Of a DNA stretch of 52,912 nucleotides, positions 24,671 to 32,131 are shown piece after piece; the first letter of the stretch is position 1, and each line of letters begins with the position of its first letter. The notes under the pieces were generated by a model, which ran no database searches, was not told where the DNA came from, and saw nothing but the letters and a program-made list of their open reading frames with translations. A program made the translations under genes and the position numbers. The DNA is from Clostridia bacterium. GTDB lineage: Bacteria > Bacillota_A > Clostridia > Christensenellales > Aristaeellaceae. The stretch is taken from contig JAFRJF010000272.1 in assembly GCA_017432405.1 (NCBI GenBank), forward strand, positions 1 through 52,912. The letters are read 5' to 3'.

Positions 24671-25678
24671 TCAATAGTCGCCGCCCTGGATGCGGGCGAT
24701 GATGTCCTGGACCTGTTCGCTCTGCTCGCTGTACAGGGGCGCGCAGGCTTCCTGCCACTTCTCGATGTCGGTCACGGGCAGCAGCTTGATGCCCTTCTCC
24801 TCGAAGGCGTCGAAGCAGGCCTGCTCCTGGCTCTGGTTGTACTCGTAGCACACCTCGCGGGCGGTCAGGGCGGCTTCCTTCATCCAGCCCTGCTCCTCCT
24901 CGCTCAGGGAGCCCCAGGTGTCGGCGGAGACCAGGATCACGCCGCAGCCGAAGGTGTGGGCGTCGGTGATGAAGTAGGGGGCAACCTCGTTGAAGGAGTT
25001 GTCCATGTAGCTGGTCACGCCGTTCTCAGCGCCGTCCACGACGCCGGACTGCAGGGAGGTGTACAGCTCCGCATAGGCGATGGGGGTGGCGGAGGCGTTC
25101 AGGGCCTTCATGGTGTTCACCATCAGGTCGGTCTCGGGAACGCGGATCTTCAGGCCGTTCATCATGTCAAAGCTGAAGCTCTCGGGCTTGCCCAGCTTCT
25201 CATACACGGAGGGGGTGATGAACAGGCTGCGGGGGCCTTCCACCAGCCAGCCCAGCGCGATGTAGCCGCAGTTGGCGTCGGCCACGCTCTGCAGCAGCTC
25301 GTCGCCCAGGGGGCTCACGGCGACTTCCTGGAACTGGGCCATGTCCTTGAAGACGTAGGGCAGGCCGGTGGCGCCGATGACCTCAGCGCCGTAGTTCGGC
25401 AGGGAGGAGGCGTTGCCGCGGAAGATGTCCAGGGTGCCCATCTGGATGCCCTGCATGGATTCGGCCTCGGAGCCGAGGGTGCCGTTGGTGTAGAGCTCGA
25501 TCTTCAGCGCGCCGCCGGAGATCTCCTCCAGCTTCTCGGCAAAGGCCTTGGCGGCCACGGTGGCGCCATAGGTGTCGCCGTTGACCTCGTTCCAGGTCAG
25601 CGTCCTCTCCGCCAGGGCGGGAGCGGCCATCGCGAGCACCAGCAGCATTGCGACGATCAGGGAAAGCATTTTCTTCAT
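24671..25678 (-). CDS. dctP: TRAP transporter substrate-binding protein (DctP)
   Basis: A 335-aa exported binding protein. Signal peptide MKKMLSLIVAMLLVLAMAAPALAE is cut after ALA, with no lipobox. The family pattern includes FAEKLEEISGGALKIELYTNG, LGSEAESMQGIQMGTLDIF, the conserved Arg of LKIRVPETDLMVNTMKAL that binds the substrate carboxylate, and YTSLQSGVVDGAENGVTSY. It feeds the DctQM pair downstream. Start 25678 has GGAGG in front; an in-frame extension to 25723 lacks one. The promoter is good and has a palindrome near its start point. Confidence 0.93.
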   Translation of the reverse strand: MKKMLSLIVAMLLVLAMAAPALAERTLTWNEVNGDTYGATVAAKAFAEKLEEISGGALKIELYTNGTLGSEAESMQGIQMGTLDIFRGNASSLPNYGAEVIGATGLPYVFKDMAQFQEVAVSPLGDELLQSVADANCGYIALGWLVEGPRSLFITPSVYEKLGKPESFSFDMMNGLKIRVPETDLMVNTMKALNASATPIAYAELYTSLQSGVVDGAENGVTSYMDNSFNEVAPYFITDAHTFGCGVILVSADTWGSLSEEEQGWMKEAALTAREVCYEYNQSQEQACFDAFEEKGIKLLPVTDIEKWQEACAPLYSEQSEQVQDIIARIQGGDY

Positions 25679-25706
25679 GGGTCTGTCCTCCGTTTCATTT
25701 TTATGC

Positions 25707-25721
25707 GATATTAAGAATATC
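25707..25721. promoter_or_regulatory. Operator-like palindrome GATATT-AAG-AATATC
   Basis: A perfect 6-bp inverted repeat with a 3-nt centre, placed 14-28 nt downstream of the dctP -10 box, where a repressor would block transcription of the TRAP operon. The regulator is not obvious in the window. Confidence 0.5.
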
Positions 25722-25734
25722 ACATTTCACTTGA

Positions 25735-25763
25735 AGCATAACACAGCCGACTGTTTCTGTCAA
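25735..25763 (-). promoter_or_regulatory. Promoter of the TRAP operon
   Basis: Minus strand TTGACA (25763-25758), 17-nt spacer, TATGCT (25740-25735). Confidence 0.7.
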
Positions 25764-25790
25764 GAATTAATTAACGGTAATTGCAAATAA

Positions 25791-25819
25791 TTGACATATG
25801 ATACGATTGCGAATATGAT
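25791..25819 (+). promoter_or_regulatory. Promoter of the secreted HAD phosphatase gene
   Basis: Perfect TTGACA (25791-25796), 17-nt spacer, TATGAT (25814-25819), 27 nt before the ATG with AAGGAGG in between. It is divergent from the TRAP promoter 28 bp away, so the two may be co-controlled. Confidence 0.75.
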
Positions 25820-25846
25820 AAAATAGGTACAAGGAGGAATGGAACC

Positions 25847-27364
25847 ATGAAGAACAGGCTTGTAACTTTGATGGCGGTGCTTTTGGCCGCCCTGCTGACC
25901 CTGTCCTGCTTCGCGCTGGCCGAGGAGGCCCCGGCGGCTCAGGCAGCGGAAGCGGCGACGGAGGCTGCTGAAGCGCCGGCCGATGAAGCGGCGACGGAGG
26001 CTGACGAGGCGGACGAGGAAGCGTTTCCCCTGTGGAACGCGGACGCCCCGGCGCTGAAGGCGCTGGTGGAATACGTGGAGGACGTGACGGACGAGGCCTC
26101 GCCCAACTACATCCCGCCGGTGGACCGCATCGCCACCTTTGACATGGACGGCACGCTGTGCGCCGAGTTGAACCCCACCTACCTGGAGTACTACCTGCTG
26201 GCCAGGCGCATCCTGGCGGACCCCAGCTACCATCCCGATACCGAGATGCTGGAGTTCGGCCGCATGCTGCGCGACCACGCACTTGACCGCTCCTTCCCGG
26301 ACGGCATGGATCTGCTGCACGCCACCCACGCGGCCAAGGCCTACGCGGGCATGACGCTGAACGAGTTTGCCGACTTCGTCACCCGCCAGCTGGTGCGCGA
26401 GGCGGACGGCTTCGAGAACATGACCTACGCAGAGACCTTCTACCAGCCCATGATCGAGGTGGTGGAGTACCTGCAGGCCAACGGCTTCAAGTGCTACATC
26501 GTCAGCGGCAGCGACCGCTTCATCTGCCGCACCTACGTCGAGGGCGTGCTGGACATCCCCTATGAGAACATCATCGGCATGGACGTGCAGCTGGAGGCCA
26601 CCAACCAGGGCGACGAGGACGGCGTGCGCTACGTCTACACCAGCAACGACACGCTGGTGCGCACCGACAACCTGGTCATCAAGAACCTGAAGACCAACAA
26701 GGTCCTGCTGATCGCCAGGGAGATCGGCCGCCAGCCGGTGCTGTCCTTCGGCAATTCCGGCGGCGACACCGCCATGCACAACTACACCATCTTCCACAAC
26801 CGCTACAAGAGCGCGGCCTTCATGCTGATCGCGGACGACGAGGTGCGCGACTACGGCAACGCCGAGAAGGTGCAGCCCCTGAAGGAGAAGTGGGAGGAAT
26901 CCGGCTACCACGTGATCTCCATGGCCAACGACTGGAAGACCATCTACGGCGAGGACGTGGTGAAGACCAACGAGTTCCACTGGCTGGAGGACCTGGCCGA
27001 GGACATCGTGCCCATCGACGAGCCGGCGCCCGCCCCCGAGGAGGACGTGCAGTACGTGATGTACCTGGGCACCAACGACAAGGACAGCGGCAAGCCCGTG
27101 TTCACCCAGGCGGAAGCGATGGAGCAGGCGAAGGCCATCCTGATCAAGCACTTCGGCGGCTACACCATCCAGCAGGCCGAGGGCGGCTGGATCGACGAAG
27201 GCAAGGTGTACCAGGAGTACACGCTGGTGATCTACCTCAGCGATACCACCCAGGAAGCGGTGCACGCCGCGGCGGACGAGCTGGTACAGGTGTTCAACCA
27301 GAGCTCCGTGCTGATCCAGAAGAATCCCACCACGACCGAATTCTATGCCGGCGCAGGCAACTGA
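25847..27364 (+). CDS. Secreted HAD-family phosphatase with extra C-terminal domain
   Basis: A 505-aa exported protein. Signal peptide residues 1-25 (LLAALLTLSCFALAEE) are followed by an Ala/Glu-rich linker (about 26-60). The HAD core starts at VDRIATFDMDGTLCAELN, with the nucleophile Asp and second Asp of DxDGT; motif II Ser lies in KCYIVSGSDRFICR and the acidic motif in LSFGNSGGDTAMHNY. A separate domain of about 90 residues follows (VQYVMYLGTNDKDSGKPVFT to STEFYAG-like end), with spacing vaguely like DUF3574; that match is weak. Extracellular HAD phosphatases may scavenge phosphate from sugars or phosphocholine-like compounds. It ends at an 18-bp hairpin. Confidence 0.82.
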   Translation: MKNRLVTLMAVLLAALLTLSCFALAEEAPAAQAAEAATEAAEAPADEAATEADEADEEAFPLWNADAPALKALVEYVEDVTDEASPNYIPPVDRIATFDMDGTLCAELNPTYLEYYLLARRILADPSYHPDTEMLEFGRMLRDHALDRSFPDGMDLLHATHAAKAYAGMTLNEFADFVTRQLVREADGFENMTYAETFYQPMIEVVEYLQANGFKCYIVSGSDRFICRTYVEGVLDIPYENIIGMDVQLEATNQGDEDGVRYVYTSNDTLVRTDNLVIKNLKTNKVLLIAREIGRQPVLSFGNSGGDTAMHNYTIFHNRYKSAAFMLIADDEVRDYGNAEKVQPLKEKWEESGYHVISMANDWKTIYGEDVVKTNEFHWLEDLAEDIVPIDEPAPAPEEDVQYVMYLGTNDKDSGKPVFTQAEAMEQAKAILIKHFGGYTIQQAEGGWIDEGKVYQEYTLVIYLSDTTQEAVHAAADELVQVFNQSSVLIQKNPTTTEFYAGAGN

Positions 27365-27378
27365 CCGTCGGTCGTGAA

Positions 27379-27418
27379 AGCGCGAAGGCCCGAACCCATC
27401 GGTTCGGGCCTTCGCGCT
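27379..27418. terminator. 18-bp perfect bidirectional terminator
   Basis: AGCGCGAAGGCCCGAACC (27379-27396) pairs completely with 27401-27418 around CATC, between convergent genes. Confidence 0.75.
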
Positions 27419-27426
27419 GCCTGGTC

Positions 27427-28488
27427 CTACCTGTGTGCCTTCTGGCGCGCCTTGTCCAGGTACAGGTTTTGATCCGCCCGCTGCTGGCACAGCTGGAAGG
27501 TATCCTCGCCGCCGGCCAGCGCGCTGTAGCCGGCGCCCACCGACAGGACGTAAGGCGCGCGGCACGACCTGCACGCCTCCTGGATCTGTTCGCGGATCTC
27601 ATCGATCAGAGGCGCGATTTCACCCTCGTCCACCGGGTGTACGATGAGTATGAATTCATCCCCGCCATAGCGGGCCAGGAACATGGGCGTGCTGTGCTTT
27701 CTCAGCACATTCCGAAGCGCGTCGGCGACGATCAGGAGCGCCCTGTCGCCCTCCGCGTGGTCGTAGGTGTCGTTGATGGCCTTGAAGTCGTTGATGTCGA
27801 ACATGACCACGAAGGTCTGCCGGCCTTCCCTGTGCATATTGGAGCCCTGGAGGGTATAGCGCAGCAGCTGCCCCCGGTTGTTGAGCCCGGTCAGCGGGTC
27901 CGTTGAGATCAGGGTCTCCATGGCGCTGATGTAGAAGACGATCATCAGTATCGCGCAGGAAAAGCAGAAGACCGGCGTATCGGGCAATAAGTATATTTGC
28001 ATCAATCCGCCCGCGACCACCATCAGCGGAAACAGTCCGATGAACAGGTGCTTTCACAGTTCGATGGGGTTTTTCTCGACGAAGGCCCGCTTCATGGTGT
28101 ATGCGAGAATGACCGCGATGTACACGCAGGGTACGGCGATCTGAAACACGCTGTAGGCCGGCTGGAGATTAAAGTCGCGGTCCAACAGCAGCTCGGGCTT
28201 GCGAAGATAGGTGACGACCAGCACGATGGTGCCGATGTAAAGGGGAAACTGTATCGCGAAGAGCTTGAGCGCGCTGTCCCGATCCGGCACCTGTTCGACC
28301 GCCATGACATAGCGCAGCCATGTATAGGTGATGACAGCCATCAGGACGTAGTTTCCAAAATTGATCGTCAGCACCGTGAAGTGGTTCTTCGGCAGTACGC
28401 CGGCGATGACCCCCGCCCACAGGATGTCGCAGGCAAATTTGCATAAAAATAGAGTTAAGAGGGGAGTGCTCGGGCGGGGAATTCTGGT
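27427..28488 (-). pseudogene. Broken membrane diguanylate cyclase (GGDEF)
   Basis: The remnant reads from about 28488 to the TAG at 27427 in a single frame interrupted by TGA at 28056-28054 (IEL-stop-KHLFIGLFPL). Upstream of the stop are membrane segments (DILWAGVIAGVLP, NYVLMAVITYTWLRYVM, LYIGTIVLVVTYL, FQIAVPCVYIAVILAYT). Downstream are another span, LISTDPLTGLNNRGQLLRYT and the intact active-site motif LARYGGDEFILIV; no inhibitory RxxD site is evident. The 5' end is also missing: a TAA lies at 28489-28491 and no start codon with ribosome-binding site is present. The TGA may come from CGA by one transition. A short protein from GTG 28023 is conceivable. Confidence 0.7.
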
Positions 28489-28590
28489 TTATAGGGCTTT
28501 TCTCGATCAATCGGAACTTGCCTCGTCTGGCCCGCTATAAAAAGACGCAATGCCAAATATTCCCTGAAGATCGCAGCGCCGAAATACGAA

Positions 28591-28619
28591 TTGCAAATTG
28601 ATGCTGTTTGTGTTAAAAT
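28591..28619 (+). promoter_or_regulatory. Promoter of the DUF3048 gene
   Basis: TTGCAA (28591-28596), 17-nt spacer, TAAAAT (28614-28619), 47 nt before the start. The rest of 28492-28665 holds no gene. Confidence 0.6.
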
Positions 28620-28665
28620 AGAAGCGTGCGCAACCATGACGCGCACGGGAAAGGAGATTTGGACT

Positions 28666-29646
28666 ATGAAAAAAGCAATTGCGTTCATGATGGCGCTCGT
28701 GCTGATACTTGCCCAGGGCGCCCTTGCGGCAACCTCCCAGGCGGACGGCAGGTCCATCACCACCGGGCTGCCCACGGACAAACAGGCCACGATCATGGTG
28801 TGCCAGATGGACAATGAGCCGGGGGCCCGCCCGCAGAAGGGCATCGGCTCGGCGGACATTGTCTACGAAACGGAGATCTACGATGGCGGCTATACTCGCT
28901 ATACCGCCGTCTTCAACGACACCATCCCCGAGAAGATCGAAGCCATTCGCTCCGCGCGGATCGTGCACGCCGATATCAGCTACGAGTATCGTGGCGCTTT
29001 CATCCACTACGGCGGGCAGAGGTATCCCGGCAGCGACGTCTACTACATCATGGATCACAAGAAAAACTTCGCCGTGCGCTACGACGGCATCAAGGGCGAC
29101 AAGGATTTCTATCGGGACAAGAACCGCAAGGCGCCCAACAATGTGATCTGCAACCTGAAAAACCTCTACGACCGCACCGACTGGAGCGCCGCGAACTGCA
29201 AGTCGCCCCTCAGGTTCCGCAAGGAATTCGCCGTTCCCGAACAGGGCGAGGCGGTTTCGGAGTTCAGCATTACCTATCAGAAAAAGGGCTATCGCCCCTC
29301 CTATATCTGGGATGCGCAGCTGAATAAATACAAGCGCTTCTACAACGACAAGGCGTATGTCGACGGCGAGACCGGCGAGCAGCTGCTGGTGGACAATGTC
29401 ATCGTGCAGTACATGGAATATGACTGGTACGAGGGGAAATCCGACCGCCCCAAGGTGACCACGACGGGCGAAAACAAGTGCGAATACTTCATCGGCGGCA
29501 AGCACTTTACCGGCACCTGGAAGCGGGAGATGCTCCACAAGAACACGGTGTACTATGATGCCGACGGCAAAAAGGTCAAGCTCAATCCCGGCAAGACCTT
29601 CATTCAGATATTGAGACTGGAACGGCAGGTGGATATCCTGGCGTGA
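28666..29646 (+). CDS. Secreted DUF3048-domain protein (YerB-like)
   Basis: A 326-aa exported protein. Signal peptide MKKAIAFMMALVLILAQGALA is cut after ALA. The mature N-terminal half carries the DUF3048 signature: VCQMDNEPGARPQKGIGSAD followed by IVYETEIYDGGYTRYTAVFND and IEAIRSARIVHADISYEYRG. The C-terminal part (FYNDKAYVDGETGEQLLVDNVIVQYMEYDW to TFIQILRLERQVDIL) matches the second YerB domain. B. subtilis YerB is a lipoprotein; here the lipobox Cys is absent. Function in the family is unknown, possibly envelope-associated. AAAGGAG precedes ATG 28666. It has its own promoter and terminator. Confidence 0.85.
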   Translation: MKKAIAFMMALVLILAQGALAATSQADGRSITTGLPTDKQATIMVCQMDNEPGARPQKGIGSADIVYETEIYDGGYTRYTAVFNDTIPEKIEAIRSARIVHADISYEYRGAFIHYGGQRYPGSDVYYIMDHKKNFAVRYDGIKGDKDFYRDKNRKAPNNVICNLKNLYDRTDWSAANCKSPLRFRKEFAVPEQGEAVSEFSITYQKKGYRPSYIWDAQLNKYKRFYNDKAYVDGETGEQLLVDNVIVQYMEYDWYEGKSDRPKVTTTGENKCEYFIGGKHFTGTWKREMLHKNTVYYDADGKKVKLNPGKTFIQILRLERQVDILA

Positions 29647-29656
29647 CGGCCAAATC

Positions 29657-29690
29657 AATGAGGCGCCCGAAAGGTGCGCCTCATTTTCTT
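29657..29690. terminator. Intrinsic terminator AATGAGGCGC/GCGCCTCATT
   Basis: The 10-bp stem (29657-29666 and 29676-29685) is followed by TTTCTT. It overlaps the end of the convergent dinB remnant. Confidence 0.8.
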
Positions 29691-30397
29691 CGCCGAAGCC
29701 CGATGTCCGCGTTTTCCTGGATGCCCAGGGTCACGCTGCCGTCGCCGTACTTTTTTCTCAGATCCTCCACCGCCGCCTCCAGGCGCTCCCGCTTCTGGCG
29801 GCTGGCGCTCTGCCCCATGAGGTCGAACAGCGTAAGCTGCTCGGTGGCCGCCTCGGCGTCGACCAGCTTTCTATAATCGCTGCCCATCTTGGCGAATATC
29901 TTGCAGAAGGATACGCCCACCGAGATCATGATGCCGATCTCCTGACGGATGCGCCGCCGCCCTAAAGGACTAGCTTCGCGTCGCCCTAAAGGACTAGCTT
30001 CGCGTTGCACCTCGTCCGCCAGCGCTCCGGGGGTCATGCCGTAGAACGGCAGGGCCTGGGTCACGTCCAGATAGGATTCGTCGATGGACGCCGGCTCCAC
30101 GTACTCGGTGTATTCGCAGTAGATGGCGTTGACGCGCCTGGAGATTTCGCCGTAATAGCGGTGCCTCGGCGGCACGAACACGATGCCGGGGCACTTCTTC
30201 CTTGCCGCGTATACGGTGTCGGTGGTCTTGACGCCATATTTCTTCGCCAGCTCGTTCTTCGCCATAACCACGCCCACCCGGTTCTCCGGGTCCCCCGCCA
30301 CGGCCATGGGCACGTCCTTCAGCTCCGGCCGCTCCAGGCACTCGCAGGAGGCGAAGAAGTTGTTGCAATCCGCATGGAAGATGATGCGATCCGGCAC
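29681..30397 (-). pseudogene. dinB: DNA polymerase IV (dinB) with internal deletion and in-frame repeat insert
   Basis: The N-terminal palm of a Y-family polymerase is intact: IIFHADCNNFFASCECLERP, VGVVMAKNELAKKYGVKTTD, and the catalytic SIDESYLDVT. Two 24-bp repeat units (29961-30008) add 16 codons inside LADEVQ-RRIRQEIG; removing exactly 48 nt restores that helix. After FCKIFAKMGSDYRK the sequence jumps to the C-terminal tail (TEQLTLFDLM, RERLEAAVEDLRKKYGDGSV). The remaining palm, the HhH region and the little-finger domain, about 170 residues, are missing. The product is about 238 aa instead of about 410 and cannot be a working polymerase. Start is GTG 30397 with GGGAGG upstream. It follows the mcrBC-EEP operon. 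Confidence 0.8.
29961..30008. repeat. Two tandem 24-bp repeat units inside dinB
   Basis: Plus-strand units 29961-29984 and 29985-30008 (each starting CCTAAAGGACTAGCTTCGCG; the second ends TTGC instead of TCGC). Read on the gene strand they give REASPLGR twice, the only stop-free frame on that strand. Confidence 0.9.
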
Positions 30398-30416
30398 GGT
30401 TCCCGCCTCCCTGCTA

Positions 30417-31076
30417 TCATGCAATTTCTACAACGATGCCCTTGTGATCCGACAGTCTTTTGTCGGTGTTCCACTCCTCGACGTGTGCAAAGGCGCTGGC
30501 AAAGCCCGCGGTCAGGGCGATGTGGTCGACGCATTCCCGCCGGTCGCGCGTCAGGATATCGATCCCGCAGTCCCGTAAGGTGTTTTCCACCAGCGCTCTG
30601 CCCTCACGGGTGTAGTAGTAGCTGTCGCAGAAGGACAGATTGTAGTCTCCAACGACGCACAGCCGGTTGCCTTGCGCCGAAAGCCTGCGGATGTCCGCCA
30701 TCTGCGCCATGAGGTCTGTCCTGAAGGATGCCTCCCGGTTGCCGAAAACGCCCATGATCGTCCCGTAGACCAGCAGATTTCCACGACTTGTCTCCAGCTC
30801 AACGCAAATCGCCGTGTAGGTGTCAAAGGTTTCATGCTGCTTCAAGCACCTGTAGCGCGAATAGACGGACACGCGATTTTCTGTGTCCGAATAATAACCG
30901 GGCCTGAGATCATGCAGCTTTTGCGTGTGACAGCAATGGGGAAAATCGGGACGGAGGCGCGCATCCGTCTCCGTCAGGACGAGTATGTCCGCATCGGCCT
31001 TGTCGATCTCCAGAAGCATGGTATCAATGTCCCGGCGGTGTCTTAGCCGCTCCACGTTCCATGTCGCAATCCTCAT
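30417..31076 (-). CDS. Endonuclease/exonuclease/phosphatase (EEP) family protein
   Basis: A 219-aa single-domain metal-dependent hydrolase of the DNase I/ExoIII superfamily. The active-site set is complete: Asn in RIATWNVERLRHR, Glu in ILVLTETDARLRPD, Asp-x-Asn in RLCVVGDYNLSFCD, Asp in RECVDHIALTAG and the final Asp-His in RLSDHKGIVVEIA. No signal peptide, so it works in the cytoplasm. It overlaps the mcrC stop (ATGA, 31073-31076), and GGAGG is well placed, so it is made together with McrBC. It could be an accessory nuclease of the restriction system or an independent repair enzyme; the coupling favours the former. Confidence 0.82.
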   Translation of the reverse strand: MRIATWNVERLRHRRDIDTMLLEIDKADADILVLTETDARLRPDFPHCCHTQKLHDLRPGYYSDTENRVSVYSRYRCLKQHETFDTYTAICVELETSRGNLLVYGTIMGVFGNREASFRTDLMAQMADIRRLSAQGNRLCVVGDYNLSFCDSYYYTREGRALVENTLRDCGIDILTRDRRECVDHIALTAGFASAFAHVEEWNTDKRLSDHKGIVVEIA

Positions 31077-32131
31077 GAGGCTACCTCCATTTCATCTGCG
31101 ATTTGATCCAGCTGGCTTCTGATCTGTCCGAAGGGCTGCCTCAGGTCCAGCGTGCCCACCGAGATCCGGCTGCCGTGCATGGCATAGGTGTTGTCCGGCT
31201 GCGTCGCCTCGTCCGTCCGGGCGTAGAGCAGCAGGCCGGAGACGCTGTGCGGCGCATCGCCGAAGGCGTATTCCCGGTTCTTCACATAGGTGAAGATTTG
31301 GTACAGGTTGCCCGAATGGACGGTGTATGAGTCATATTGGCTCTGCAGGGTATGGCTGTAGTACTTCGCGTCGATGATCAGCACGCGGCTGCCCTTTTGC
31401 AGCGTGATGTCCGTCTGCATGACGGGCAGCAGCGCCCCTGCGCCGTCATCCAGCGCCCAGGGGATCTGTGACGCCCGGGGCGCAAGCGCCGGGTGGTGCT
31501 GCACATAGTACTCCAGAAGGAACTTCTCGTACAGCCTGCACATGCGCTGGTCGTCCAGAAAGGCGGCAAGCCGCCGCTCGCCCGCCTCCGTCGTCAGCAG
31601 CATGCCCTCGATGGTCAGCTGGCAGATGCCCAGCAGCATGCGATAGCTCTGGTTGCTGCGCTGGAAGCGGATGCCGCCCCAGCGGATCGACAGGGGGTCG
31701 ACGGCGTCCACATTGGAGAAAAACAGCAGCTTTTGGCGCAGCGCGTCCTTGAGCGTGGGCTTGACGTTGCCGTGGCGGATCAGCAGCTGTGCCGTGGTCT
31801 TCAATATCCGGTTGAACAGGTTGTTCTCCGACAGCTCGTCGTATTCGCAGGCCAGCGCCTGCCGCCGTGCCAGCCGGTTGCGGATGGTCCCGGGCATGGC
31901 GATCCTGCCGCGCAGCGTCGCGAGGTCCTCCCGGCGGTTCAGGTAGCTCCTGTACAGGCCCTGCTTCAGTTGCATGCCGATGCCCTTCGAGAGGATCGCA
32001 GCAAACAGGCTGTGGATGTTCTCGAAGGCCTCCGGGGCCATGTCCTCGTCGTCGGACCGGTTGAGCGCCTGGAAAGCGTAGGATAGCATATAGTAGATAT
32101 TGTGTACCAGGATATGCTTGTTCTGCATCAT
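31073..32131 (-). CDS. mcrC: McrC, nuclease subunit of McrBC modification-dependent restriction
   Basis: A 352-aa McrC. The N-terminal domain includes NIYYMLSYAFQALNRSDDED and GLYRSYLNRREDLATLRGRI, typical of McrC. The C-terminal PD-(D/E)xK nuclease reads LLPVMQTDITLQKGSRVLII followed by DAKYYSHTLQ, giving the Asp and Asp-x-Lys catalytic residues. KNLYQIFTYV-type helix (SGNLYQIFTYVKNREYAF) follows. McrC stimulates the McrB GTPase and cuts DNA with methylated cytosines. Its start overlaps the mcrB stop (ATGA, 32128-32131). Confidence 0.92.
   Translation of the reverse strand: MMQNKHILVHNIYYMLSYAFQALNRSDDEDMAPEAFENIHSLFAAILSKGIGMQLKQGLYRSYLNRREDLATLRGRIAMPGTIRNRLARRQALACEYDELSENNLFNRILKTTAQLLIRHGNVKPTLKDALRQKLLFFSNVDAVDPLSIRWGGIRFQRSNQSYRMLLGICQLTIEGMLLTTEAGERRLAAFLDDQRMCRLYEKFLLEYYVQHHPALAPRASQIPWALDDGAGALLPVMQTDITLQKGSRVLIIDAKYYSHTLQSQYDSYTVHSGNLYQIFTYVKNREYAFGDAPHSVSGLLLYARTDEATQPDNTYAMHGSRISVGTLDLRQPFGQIRSQLDQIADEMEVAS

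Noticed and set aside
28054..28056. Selenocysteine or stop recoding at the TGA in the GGDEF gene
   Set aside because: No SECIS-like structure noted, the residue position is not a redox site, and many genes here end normally at TGA.
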